Source of the DNA: Planctomycetales bacterium
GTDB lineage: Bacteria > Planctomycetota > SZUA-567
Direction: 5' to 3'
Assembly (NCBI GenBank): GCA_025997475.1
Contig: BNUQ01000016.1
Coordinates: forward strand, 1-34,177
Length of the DNA stretch: 34,177 bases
Shown here: positions 15,632 to 24,313 of the stretch, piece by piece
Numbering within the stretch: the first letter of the stretch is position 1
How the letters are laid out: each line of letters starts with the position of its first letter
The notes under the pieces: model-generated
Database searches by the model: none
What the model saw: the letters and a program-made list of their open reading frames with translations, nothing else
What the model was told of the DNA's origin: nothing
Position numbers and translations under genes: made by a program

Positions 15632-16711
15632 TTATTTCACCACCCAACACCCATTTCGCTTGCCATTGCGGCGTTCAAGCAATTCTTGGCGTTGCAAGTT
15701 GGCGGTTATGGTTTTTACGGTTCGTTCTGATTTTTGAATGTGCGCGGCAATCTCTTTTTGCGTCGCCTGAGAATTAGTTTTTAAAAACTCTAAAACGAAA
15801 CCTTCCTCTAAAGTGCAAATTTTGCTCTTTGGCGATTGGGTGTTTTGCTCTTTGGGATTTTGCATCGGATTGACGCGAGCCGCCGGTGCGACCAATAAAT
15901 TGCGGTTTTTTAGGATATTGTTCTCGCCAAGTAGCAGATTGCAGAAAAAACTTTCTAAATATTCCGGCGTCGCGTGAATGTTATTTTTAACGTCATTATA
16001 GTTGGCGCGAACTAACGCATTGCGGAAATACCACGCGTGCCGAGCAAAAATATCGTTAGTAACCTCAAAGCCAAAATTACGTAGATATTTGATGGTAAAA
16101 ACGGCGGTCGTTCGCGTATTCCCTTCGCCGAAAGCGTGAATTTGCCACAGTCCCGAGACAAATTTGGCGATATGCCGAACGGTCTCGAGTGGCGAAATTC
16201 CTCGATAACTAAAGTTTTTTTCTTGTGCGAAATCATAATCTAAAGTGGCGCGAATGCTGTCGGCGCCGGCATAAAGAACGGTGGCGCCGTTCAGCACCCA
16301 TTCGGCTTTACTGATGTTATAATCGCGAATTTTACCGGCAAATTCATAGATACCCGCAAACAATCGCCGATGAATCGCGAGATATTCGACAGGCGAAAAG
16401 TTAAAGGTTTTCTCCGTTAAAATCTCGGCAAGGCGAGCGGAAACTTTGTCGGCTTCTTCGGTTCGGTCGATTTCGTTTTTGTTCGGCTTGGCTTGATAAT
16501 AGCGGTCAATGAGGTTTTTAACCTCGTCGATAGTAATATCGCCCTCGATGTTTTGCTTGGCGGTTTCGATGAGGTAAGCGGACGGTTTCAACCTGTCAAC
16601 CGCTTGCAAACCGATGGCGGTTTGCCACGCATTACCCCGTTCTTTCCGTTGGGGTTCGCCTTGCCGGATATATTCGTCAAAATCACTCACTTTATTTTTC
16701 CCCTCATTCAT
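15632..16711 (-). CDS. Fic family protein (AMP-transferase type) with winged-helix tail
   Basis: Fic enzymes usually attach AMP (or another nucleotide part) to a hydroxyl of a target protein. The core motif H-A-F-G-E-G-N-T-R-T-T (residues 192-202) carries the catalytic His and the phosphate-binding G-N-x-R; Ala replaces the common Pro. An N-terminal T-A-K-Q-N-I-E-G (50-57) fits the self-inhibitory (S/T)xxxE(G/N) helix, so activity is probably held off until triggered. The C-terminal 80 residues look like a winged helix-turn-helix. The ATG at 16711 is preferred because relatives begin about 12-18 residues before E-Y-I-R-Q-G-E-P; an ATG at 16783 is possible. It follows the AIPR gene by 107 bp on the same strand, so it may belong to the defence island. 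GC is lower than in core genes. Confidence 0.88.
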   Translation of the reverse strand: MNEGKNKVSDFDEYIRQGEPQRKERGNAWQTAIGLQAVDRLKPSAYLIETAKQNIEGDITIDEVKNLIDRYYQAKPNKNEIDRTEEADKVSARLAEILTEKTFNFSPVEYLAIHRRLFAGIYEFAGKIRDYNISKAEWVLNGATVLYAGADSIRATLDYDFAQEKNFSYRGISPLETVRHIAKFVSGLWQIHAFGEGNTRTTAVFTIKYLRNFGFEVTNDIFARHAWYFRNALVRANYNDVKNNIHATPEYLESFFCNLLLGENNILKNRNLLVAPAARVNPMQNPKEQNTQSPKSKICTLEEGFVLEFLKTNSQATQKEIAAHIQKSERTVKTITANLQRQELLERRNGKRNGCWVVK

Positions 16712-16818
16712 TATTTTATTTTCGGCGGCGGTTAAGCCGTGAACATTCCTTGTTGGCAGAGTCGGCTCACGACGTATCACCATACGAACTTGTCGGCGTC
16801 AAACTTATCAAGACAAAA

Positions 16819-18909
16819 CTACACCGCATCGGCGTTTTTGGCAACATTGTAGAGTTTGCGCAGGATTTTCGCTTGCTTGGGCGTGGGGACTGGAATCGTG
16901 CCGTTGCGCATTGATTTTAACACGCCGGCTTCGACAGGAGTTATATCTAATGACGACAAATTTTTTGCGTAGAAATCAAATACTTTTTGCCACGTCGCCA
17001 ATGGAATATCAAATGCAAAAGTTTGGTCGTCAATTTCGCCAATGGTTTTAACGCTCTTTTTCGCGCTTCTTTCTTCGCCGTTTTTACGCGCTTCGTCGAT
17101 GGATATTGACCGCAATAATCCGCTCGGCATACCGAAGGCGATGTTCCGAATTTCGTAAGTCCATAATTTCGGGCGCTTGAAAGTTTCGCGCCAGTCCGCT
17201 TGTTGCGGATAATGAGCAAGCATATATTCGTGGACTTCCTTGACGCATATTTTTATCGCTTCATCAAACTCCGCGGAAACGTTTTGATTATCCCACACCG
17301 TCGCGTAATGCAGATAACGATTGGCGGCACGAGCGCGATGTTCGAGTAATGCCAACGCGAACGCTTTAAATTCGGATTTGACTGACCGATTTTCCTGATA
17401 CCAATCCGTGCCGGCGACAACCGCGTCGGCGTGATTAGTCAGAATAATTTTTGCGACAATTTCTTTAAAATAAGATTCGTTAATGGAATTCTCGTTCTTT
17501 TCCCAAATTTCTCCGATTTTATCGACAAAAAACTTGAACGCTTTTTGCGCGTTGTAAGCGCAATACGGCGCGCCGCCAAATATCGCTTCCGTTTTTGCCA
17601 AAATGATTTTATCAAACATTTGCGATTTTGGATGCAAGCGCAAAAACGCGCTTTTTTCGGACGCCGTTTGGCGTATTTGTTCGTTAAGATATTGTCCGCG
17701 AGTGCGTTCATAATACCACCTTGAGCGCATTTGCGTCCCGCCGATTGCCGGCGTCAAAATAGTCGTCGAGAGGTCTTTGAAGCGTTTATGAAACGGATGG
17801 TTTGAGAAGAAGTCGGATTCTTTAACCGGATTTTGCGTGTTGGCATAACGCGCAACTTTGCCGACAAAATCAAGATATTTCTCCTTATCCGTTACCACCG
17901 AAAGTTTCATTTGCACCGATACTTCCGCTAAATCTTTCCCTTTCTTATAGGCGTCATAAATGACCGACGTGGTTTGTCCACCGTTGACAATTTGCAATCC
18001 TTTGACTATCGCCAAATACAAACCGTCGTTCCCATTTTTAAATGTCGGTTCTTCCGCCGTGCAAGTTAGCCCGTTGTTGTAGGCAAAAAATCGTTCCGGC
18101 GCTTCCGTAATCGTCAACGGCATTCCTTTGTTGACTTTTCCTTTGAATTGCAAAAAAGTGCGCACGTTTTGTTCTAAAAGTTTTTGCCCGTATTGGTCGT
18201 AAATTTTCGCCAATACGTTTGCGGGTAGAACGACCAAATACGAACGATAGTCCATCGCTCCAGAGGTGGCTTCGAGACACTTCAATCCCAAATCGTTTCC
18301 CATAATTTCAGCGAGGTCAATTTCGGTATCGGTAAAATCGGCTTCCGATAAACGGATTTGACGGATACGCTCAATGTCGAAAATTTGAAAATCAAAAATT
18401 TTCCCACCGACAGTTTCGGAAGGAATTTTAGCGTCCGCTTTTTGTAAAGCGCGCGAGATTTGTTTGTTGGTCAGCCAGAGGAATACGACGCGCGTCGTGT
18501 TAGGGTAACATTTGAAAATTCCCCGCGCCACTTCGCTTGCCGGGTCGGTAACTTCCATTTCGGGATAAAGCGGTTCGGCGCCGTCAGCGGCGGCGGCAAG
18601 AAATGTTTTTAAACGTTTAAATTTTTGTTCGTATTCTTTTTTGACAATCGACGAGATGGTGTCGTCGTTGCAAAATTCACCGCCGATAATCGTCAACACC
18701 GAACGTTCTTCGTCGAAAGCATAACCGGCGATTTCCATATCGTCTTGATGATACGCGCCCCATACCGGTTCGTCGATTTCGGCGTCTTGCTCTAAATAAC
18801 CGGCGACTTTTTCGAGAAACACTTCTTGCAACGTTGTGTCGCCGCGTTGGCTTACGCGGACGGTTTCCAGCAAGTCGGCATAAACGTCTTGCAATGTCAA
18901 TTCGCTCAT
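16819..18909 (-). CDS. AIPR family protein (putative phage-defence protein)
   Basis: This 696-residue protein belongs to the AIPR (abortive infection phage resistance) family, whose biochemical action is not well established. The family core is intact: N-V-R-T-F-L (248-253), F-A-Y-N-N-G-L-T (275-282) and Q-I-V-N-G-G-Q-T-T-S (306-315). A GAGGTG ribosome-binding site precedes the ATG. It starts 11 bp after the PD-(D/E)XK gene, so the two are surely co-transcribed. AIPR genes often sit with a Z1 helicase, a PD-(D/E)XK nuclease-like protein and a C5 DNA methyltransferase, all of which lie just upstream here, so the role is most likely phage or foreign-DNA defence. Composition is AT-richer than the core genome, consistent with transfer. 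No internal breaks are seen. Confidence 0.9.
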   Translation of the reverse strand: MSELTLQDVYADLLETVRVSQRGDTTLQEVFLEKVAGYLEQDAEIDEPVWGAYHQDDMEIAGYAFDEERSVLTIIGGEFCNDDTISSIVKKEYEQKFKRLKTFLAAAADGAEPLYPEMEVTDPASEVARGIFKCYPNTTRVVFLWLTNKQISRALQKADAKIPSETVGGKIFDFQIFDIERIRQIRLSEADFTDTEIDLAEIMGNDLGLKCLEATSGAMDYRSYLVVLPANVLAKIYDQYGQKLLEQNVRTFLQFKGKVNKGMPLTITEAPERFFAYNNGLTCTAEEPTFKNGNDGLYLAIVKGLQIVNGGQTTSVIYDAYKKGKDLAEVSVQMKLSVVTDKEKYLDFVGKVARYANTQNPVKESDFFSNHPFHKRFKDLSTTILTPAIGGTQMRSRWYYERTRGQYLNEQIRQTASEKSAFLRLHPKSQMFDKIILAKTEAIFGGAPYCAYNAQKAFKFFVDKIGEIWEKNENSINESYFKEIVAKIILTNHADAVVAGTDWYQENRSVKSEFKAFALALLEHRARAANRYLHYATVWDNQNVSAEFDEAIKICVKEVHEYMLAHYPQQADWRETFKRPKLWTYEIRNIAFGMPSGLLRSISIDEARKNGEERSAKKSVKTIGEIDDQTFAFDIPLATWQKVFDFYAKNLSSLDITPVEAGVLKSMRNGTIPVPTPKQAKILRKLYNVAKNADAV

Positions 18910-18920
18910 CGTTATTCACC

Positions 18921-19844
18921 TCAATTTTTCGCCGTATATGGCGGTTGACAGAGATACTCGGCACAAGCGTTCAATTGCAGTTTATATCTAACCTCGCCGA
19001 TACCGGTCGGCAAAATGTTCGGCAAAATGCGCGGAAAAGCGTCTTTAACCGCGTAATGATTAGTCGCAATAATCGACACGCGTTGTAAATTTGAATACGT
19101 TATCGCCGGATTGTAATTGAGCGATAATAATTTTCGTTCAAAGATGCGACGAAGTTTTTCGTCGTTGCCGATTTTGGCGATAAGTTCGCGAATCACGTCG
19201 TCAATCGTGAAGCCGTCCGGCGCTTCTTTGAATTTAAAAACGACTAAAAAAAGCGGCGCCACGCCGTCAGCCAGTTGTTCGGCATTGGAAATGCAAACCT
19301 CGTTTTGAGCGTCAGAACACGCTTTGATTTCCGCATCAAAATCGCGAGTCATAAAATCCTTGGGGGCGCCGTCGGGACCGCGCCACCACTCCAAAATTTC
19401 AGTCGGCGAAAATTCAGCGGCAAGCAAATTTTCGACGAACGACAACTCGCCCAACAATCCTAATTGCTCGCGAAGAGGGAAAGCGGTGTCGCGCGACGCC
19501 GACAAGAACTGCACCCATTGTTCAAGGCGTCCGGTAACGGCGTTGGCATAGCGCTGGTTGCTTCCGGTTTTTTCGATGTCGGCAAGGTCTTGGCAAAGTT
19601 TTTCAAACAACACCACATCGTCCAATGATTTTAAAATCAATCCAAAATGGGCGGCAACGGCGTCATCTTTACCGAAAACAATATCAATCCCTTTTAACTT
19701 AAAATTACCGATATTGAATTTGACCGTTTTGGGCATATCAATACTCAAAGAACAACGCCCGTCATTGTCTTTGTTGATACACATATCGACGTCCGGTTTA
19801 ATCCGCCGATAGGCACCCGGACTTAATTTGGCAAAGTCGATCAT
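18921..19844 (-). CDS. PD-(D/E)XK motif protein (DUF4420-like nuclease)
   Basis: This 307-residue protein resembles the DUF4420 group of restriction-endonuclease-fold proteins. The visible active-site parts are the helix G-L-L-G-E-L-S-F-V-E (129-138), the family block W-W-R-G-P-D-G-A (153-160), a candidate metal-binding D163 in P-K-D-F, and E172-x-K174 in A-E-I-K. All expected catalytic residues are present, so it may be an active DNA nuclease. The gene lies 53 bp after the Z1 gene and 11 bp before the AIPR gene, the usual arrangement for this system. By inference the Z1 helicase would move on or recognise DNA and this protein would cut it. With the Z1 gene damaged, the pair may no longer work. 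Confidence 0.85.
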   Translation of the reverse strand: MIDFAKLSPGAYRRIKPDVDMCINKDNDGRCSLSIDMPKTVKFNIGNFKLKGIDIVFGKDDAVAAHFGLILKSLDDVVLFEKLCQDLADIEKTGSNQRYANAVTGRLEQWVQFLSASRDTAFPLREQLGLLGELSFVENLLAAEFSPTEILEWWRGPDGAPKDFMTRDFDAEIKACSDAQNEVCISNAEQLADGVAPLFLVVFKFKEAPDGFTIDDVIRELIAKIGNDEKLRRIFERKLLSLNYNPAITYSNLQRVSIIATNHYAVKDAFPRILPNILPTGIGEVRYKLQLNACAEYLCQPPYTAKN

Positions 19845-19897
19845 CAGTTTTTATCCTTTTTATAGAAATCTAAATTAACGCCGGTTCATTTCGTCAT

Positions 19898-21835
19898 TCA
19901 ATCCGCCTCCGTCTCAAAGTCATCGGACTCTTCCGGGGCTTCGGCGTCTAATTTTTTCTGAATTTCTCTGTTCCAGACCATACCTATACACGGCTTGGTA
20001 ACAGGATTAGTAAAACTTCCGGGAAAACTCACCGACAACAGCGGAACGTTGGTCATTACCAGTTCCCTCTCCGCTTCTTTGTTATCATAAATATCGACAA
20101 TGTTGATCATAAGCAACGCCGCGCCGCGCTCTTCGCGGATTTTTCCGCGCAGTCCGTTTTTTTCTACTTTGATACGTTCAACGGTGGATTCGTCAAGACC
20201 GGTGAACTCATCGTTGCTACCGGAGACCGCTACCTGATGATGGTCTCGCAGATTACGCGTCGGCTTTTTAATTTCATAGTTGCCGATTTTAAGCGCTTTA
20301 AGCGCGTCGCTGTTGTGAGTTTGAATTAACGCCACTTGCCATTTTAGATCGGCATTTATCCCGATATAGCGTTCAAAAAACTGACGATCAATAGATTGGC
20401 TAACTGAGATAGGATAAGATTTAATAAACGACAATATCGTCCCCATTGAAACGTCGCGCCAAAATAGGTTTTTAGTGTTTCCCCATTCTGCGCAATTCTG
20501 AGGTAGTCCACAGATAAATTTGGTAACGCAGTCAAGCGCTTCATCCTTATTGTCAGAATTGATTCCTTCCGGCACATTGATGCGCCCGTTTTCCGCTAAT
20601 TTTCCGTCAAGCCCCACTCCTCCGTATTTTTCCATATTGAGGGACTTATTACGCGCCGTGAGTAATAGTTGTGAGGCCGGATGTCGAGGAATCGTCAATA
20701 GAAAATCCCACGGCGTTTTGTCTTGTTTGTTCATTCGTTCAACAGTTTCAAATAAATCCGAACTTGCCGCCGTCGCTTCCTTAAAATTGTCGATATGGTC
20801 AAGCGGCATAAAAATACGGCATAAATCGTCAAAACGCGGACGGTAACCAAACCAACGCCCCATTTGTAACAGCGTGTCGCACGCCAGCGTATTGCGGACG
20901 AAATAACTCACGCTCAAATTTTCCAATGTAAAACCGCGTGCCAATGAATTGCCTCCGACCGCAATAAGATTCACTCGCTCCGCGTCCCCGTAAACCACTT
21001 CTCTAACGCCGGTGTGAACCGCGCCGACCGTTACGGTGTTAATGATTTCCGTTAATTTTGCCAAAATTTCTTTCCATAAAAATCTACCGTGCGTTTCATT
21101 TTGTCCCCAACCGGTCTTCGCCGTTTCCGTAAAAACACTCTTAATTGGTCCAATGGCGCGAATCCAATCCGACGACGCTTCCGGTCTGCCGGCATAATTC
21201 ATTACGGCATCTTTGGTTTTCTGTAAAAAATCGCCGAGTAAATTTTTAACTTTTTTGTGAACACCGGTAAGCCGGCTAACGTGCACCAACATACTGTTAT
21301 GTTCCCGCGAAGCGCCGCGTAAATCTCGTATCGCGATATTCAGAAAAAACAGATAAACCGCATTTTTTAAGAACTGCGGCAAACTATTGGCATAATTACA
21401 GAGATCGGCGTTTTTTTGCTTTTCTGGAAAAGTATCAGTCCAATCGTCAATTGGAACCAAGTATTCCGATAAGTCGTTATCGCGACCGATAGCGCCGAAA
21501 ATTCTTGCGGCGCCGAAATAATCGTCGGGAGCGGCGAGCGTAATTAAAAAATCTCGCGGATACAAACTATTACCATAAGCCGCGGTTTCGTCCCATCCGT
21601 TAATTAACGGGTCAATGAAAATATTGGCAAACGGAGTCGCCGTATATCCAACATAGGCGCTCTTATCAAAACACTGAAGGATACTTCGAATTTGACCGTT
21701 GATTCTAGTTGGGTCGTCTTCACTGCGCCCGGTAGAAACCGACGCCGAGTCCGCTTCGTCGTCAATCAACAATAACGAAACTCCTTGCTTTGATTTTGAT
21801 TTATTTAAGCCGTGAGATGATTTTTTAGATACCGA
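19898..21835 (-). pseudogene. Z1-domain helicase, 3' fragment (Walker A region missing)
   Basis: The open frame encodes the C-terminal two-thirds of a Z1-type superfamily 2 helicase. It begins around S-S-H-G-L-N-K-S and reaches the DEAD-like motif II L-L-L-I-D-D-E-A-D-S-A-S at once. Y-V-G-Y-T-A-T-P-F-A-N-I-F-I, H-N-S-M-L-V-H-V-S-R and Q-M-G-R-W-F-G-Y-R follow, all typical of the family. Full-length Z1 proteins are roughly 900 residues and carry a Walker A ATP-binding loop about 250-300 residues before motif II. Nothing like it remains; a TAA at 21836-21838 closes the frame. The only starts are a TTG at 21772 and similar codons, without a ribosome-binding site. Taken with the 5' fragment at 21956-22201, the gene looks like an internal deletion derivative. 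Confidence 0.8.
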
Positions 21836-21955
21836 TTACATCGGCGATTTTGAATTGCGATTATCTTTTTCGCTAAATAGGCGACTTGTTTCCTGAATCA
21901 ATAACTTGTAGTGAGAAAATAGGGTTAATAAACGTTTCTAATAATCATTTTCTGA

Positions 21956-22201
21956 TTATTGGCTGGTAGCAATGCTGTCGAACACCGGTCGTATGACATC
22001 GACATAACATTCCAGTTCACGCACAAGCGCATCTTTAGCGATAGGTGATAATTCGATTTGAAAATCTTCTTTAACAAAATTTTCATAGCGTTCGACGGCT
22101 TGAATAATACTGGCATAAGGCAACGGCTGTTCTCTGCACTCTAATTCAATTCGTGCCTGTTCAAAGATCCGTTTAAATTCTTTAGTTCCGATTTCAATCA
22201 T
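21956..22201 (-). pseudogene. Probable 5' fragment of the Z1 helicase gene
   Basis: This 81-codon reading frame starts at an ATG with a good AGGAG ribosome-binding site, 51 bp after the HNH gene, exactly where the Z1 gene should begin. The product is helical: F-K-R-I-F-E-Q-A-R-I-E-L, then I-I-Q-A-V-E-R-Y, then A-L-V-R-E-L-E-C-Y-V-D-V-I. This resembles the N-terminal region I associate with Z1 proteins, where an acidic helical segment leads to an R-E-L-E-type motif before the helicase core. It stops at a TAA, and 120 bp without a long frame separate it from the 3' fragment. If it is not the Z1 N-terminus, it is a small unknown protein of the island. Confidence 0.5.
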
Positions 22202-22252
22202 AACAAACTCCTAATATTGGTAATGAAAAAATTATTGCTTTCGCACCGATTT

Positions 22253-23032
22253 TCAGCGCAAAAACACTATGTCATTGTGATATTCAATGAATTCTTGTGC
22301 CGGTTTAAATTTATTAGGCACAGCAATAGATTTCCCCGCGTATTGTGTAAAAAACATTCGGTTGATTTTGTTTACACACTCGCCAATTTTAGAGGAAACA
22401 ACTATTTTGTATTCTCGGTTAATCGTGATATAGCCGTTATCAAATGCCGCGTCGTGTAGCGCATTCAACAACAATCCGTTTTGCGGATTGGTCTTTTCGT
22501 TCACATCATTCGATTGCGCCCACGGTTTAATATGCGAAGCTCGTAATAATTCCGTAATCGCCAATCCAGTAATACAACATTTCCCTTCGTAAACCGCAAG
22601 CAATGCTTGTCGAAAAAACGTCTGTCCAACGCGTATTTTTTGTAGTTGTGTTTTATCGCGACCAACAGGAATATGCTGTTCGACTACCGGCGTCGTTGTG
22701 GTCGGCGCCCCAAATTTGAATCGCTGTTTTATCTGGTCGGCTTCAATAACCAGAGCGTCCCAATTTCTATAAAACTTTTGTGAAACTTCGGCATCAAGTT
22801 TGCTACCGTGATTCAGCCCGACGCGCCCGTTGCGAGTATAGTCAGGGTCGTAACTTTTAAAGTTCTGCAACTTCAATTTAACACTACTGGGAGTGCGTTT
22901 GATGGCGTTGGCAAAGGCAATGACTTGGAGATTAGCAACTGTTACCTGATTGCTGGGAATGGTGCAATACAATTCAAATGCCAAAATTGTTTCATCATTC
23001 GTCCAATCTCGCCTTTCGATTTTATTTTCCAT
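22253..23032 (-). CDS. HNH endonuclease
   Basis: This 259-residue nuclease has a C-terminal HNH_2-type domain. G-K-C-C-I-T-G begins the domain at 150-156, and the catalytic set is A-S-H-I-K-P-W (H167), N-P-Q-N-G-L-L-L (N185) and L-H-D-A-A-F-D (H193). The N-terminal 140 residues hold a small helical domain that could recognise DNA. The ATG at 23032 is chosen over the one at 23044 because GGAGGT lies 4 nt before it and the earlier ATG overlaps that site. It directly follows a C5 DNA methyltransferase, so it is likely the restriction enzyme of a type II-like pair. The start overlaps the original end of the methyltransferase gene by about 11 bp, as in a coupled operon. The cut site cannot be read from the sequence. 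Confidence 0.9.
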   Translation of the reverse strand: MENKIERRDWTNDETILAFELYCTIPSNQVTVANLQVIAFANAIKRTPSSVKLKLQNFKSYDPDYTRNGRVGLNHGSKLDAEVSQKFYRNWDALVIEADQIKQRFKFGAPTTTTPVVEQHIPVGRDKTQLQKIRVGQTFFRQALLAVYEGKCCITGLAITELLRASHIKPWAQSNDVNEKTNPQNGLLLNALHDAAFDNGYITINREYKIVVSSKIGECVNKINRMFFTQYAGKSIAVPNKFKPAQEFIEYHNDIVFLR

Positions 23033-23081
23033 AACTACCTCCATTTAGAATCTGCACCACTGAGTTGCCGAATAATTTGTA
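23022..23081 (-). pseudogene. Detached 3' end of the dcm-like gene (motif X)
   Basis: On the minus strand 23081-23022 reads Y-K-L-F-G-N-S-V-V-Q-I-L and on to a TAA at 23024-23022. K-x-F-G-N-S-V is the motif X signature at the end of C5 methyltransferases, and it is missing from the main gene. A miniature transposon and about 30 extra bases separate it from the rest, in a different register. Confidence 0.75.
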
Positions 23082-23112
23082 AGTCGTTTGATTTAGAGGT
23101 TGGACATACGGT

Positions 23113-23229
23113 TATAGCCGATTGGCTTAAAAACTGAACTCAATTTGGATAATGAATAGTGGACAAATGCAAGCGATTACTGCCCGCTAATAACCCGATG
23201 CTGTTCATTTTTAAAGTCAAACTACTATG
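23113..23229. mobile_element. 117-bp miniature inverted-repeat element inside dcm
   Basis: The ends TATAGCCGATTGGCTTAAAA and TTTTAAAGTCAAACTACTATG are imperfect inverted repeats. The whole unit aligns with 24963-25078, including the shared AAGCGATTA and CTAATAACC in the middle. TA-type ends and small size suggest a non-autonomous element mobilised by an IS630/Tc1-like or IS5-like transposase. A further AAGTCGTTTGATTT at 23081-23094 resembles the same terminal repeat and may mark a second, nested end. Confidence 0.75.
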
Positions 23230-23250
23230 TCTTGCCGTATCGGAAATAGT

Positions 23251-24252
23251 TTACGGGAAAGAAAAATCATCGAAAGCGTAGTCAATAAATCCTTGCAATT
23301 TTCCCCATTCATTCGGCGTCATAAAGCGAATATACTTATCGTTGACCGCCGTTTTTTTCGGCGGAATCGTTTTGCCGGCATATTTTCTGCCATTGGTTTC
23401 ATCAATTACTAAATTTCGTTCTCTGCCCGACCCGCCGGTGGCAAGCAAAGTATTCGCAAGCGGATTTTTATTTTCCGGTAAATTAACAATGCGGTAGCCG
23501 AAACCGTTACCGCGTTTTTTTTCGCGAGCGGCGTGTTTTTCCAAAGTGGAAAGATAACCGGCAGATATGAAGTATCTGCCGTCAACTTTTTTGTCCAAAA
23601 CATCGTCTAACGAACGGTATTTTCTTAGCCGCTCACTGACTTGCTCACTCGGTTTTGTCGGCAACGGTTCCGACAAATTGCCGATTTTCGCACCAAAACG
23701 TCTCATATCAACCCCGATGATATACGTTCGCGGACGGTTTTGCGGCAATCCGAAATCCCGCGCATTGCGAATAAAATGGTTCGGCTCAATTATATTATCG
23801 CAACTAAAATTTGCTCCAATCACGTGGTAATTTAATTTACGTGAAAAAGTTTCGAGTATTACCCGAAAAGTTTTGCCACCGTCGTGCGACACCAAGTTGT
23901 CAACGTTTTCCAAGAACACGCATTGCGGACGAGTATCTTTGACGATTTCGGCAATATGATTAAAAATTACGCCTTTTTCCGAGTCGCCAAAACCGGCTTG
24001 TTTGCCGGCACGACTGAATGCCTGACAGGGGAACCCGGCTAACAGAACATCGTAATCTATGGCTGTAACTTTTTGTTTAAAGTCAACACTCGTCAAATCG
24101 TTGTTCGCATCATCGCCATTATATCGATGGCGATATACGGCGCAGGCGGTGGCGTCCGTCTCGGCAGACAGAACGTTCTTAAAGCCGCCGGTCAATTCAA
24201 ATCCGCGACGAATGCCGCCGATACCGGCGCATAAATCAATAGTCAGAAACAT
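23251..24252 (-). CDS. C5-cytosine DNA methyltransferase, C-terminally truncated
   Basis: This enzyme would transfer a methyl group from SAM to C5 of cytosine in a specific DNA site. Motifs are in order: I D-L-C-A-G-I-G-G-I (6-14), IV G-F-P-C-Q-A-F-S (73-80, C76 the catalytic nucleophile), VI F-L-E-N-V (113-117), VIII Q-N-R-P-R-T-Y-I-I-G (171-180). The variable target-recognition region follows, then the start of IX/X (P-N-E-W-G-K-L-Q-G-F). The frame ends at a TAA right after F-S-F-P, 333 residues in. Beyond it the sequence still reads I-S-D-T-A, then a miniature element, then the missing motif X. The ATG at 24252 has AAGGAAAA upstream. The recognition site is unknown. Without motif X the enzyme may be inactive or need the separate fragment. 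Confidence 0.88.
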   Translation of the reverse strand: MFLTIDLCAGIGGIRRGFELTGGFKNVLSAETDATACAVYRHRYNGDDANNDLTSVDFKQKVTAIDYDVLLAGFPCQAFSRAGKQAGFGDSEKGVIFNHIAEIVKDTRPQCVFLENVDNLVSHDGGKTFRVILETFSRKLNYHVIGANFSCDNIIEPNHFIRNARDFGLPQNRPRTYIIGVDMRRFGAKIGNLSEPLPTKPSEQVSERLRKYRSLDDVLDKKVDGRYFISAGYLSTLEKHAAREKKRGNGFGYRIVNLPENKNPLANTLLATGGSGRERNLVIDETNGRKYAGKTIPPKKTAVNDKYIRFMTPNEWGKLQGFIDYAFDDFSFP

Positions 24253-24313
24253 CAAATTTTCCTTTTGCGAAAAAAACACCGGCAACAACACCGCCGCGCC
24301 GTCCGCCGAAATT

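Noticed and set aside
22808..23137. 109-codon plus-strand frame across the HNH start and the miniature element
   Set aside because: Antisense to the HNH gene and reading into repeat DNA, with no ribosome-binding site.
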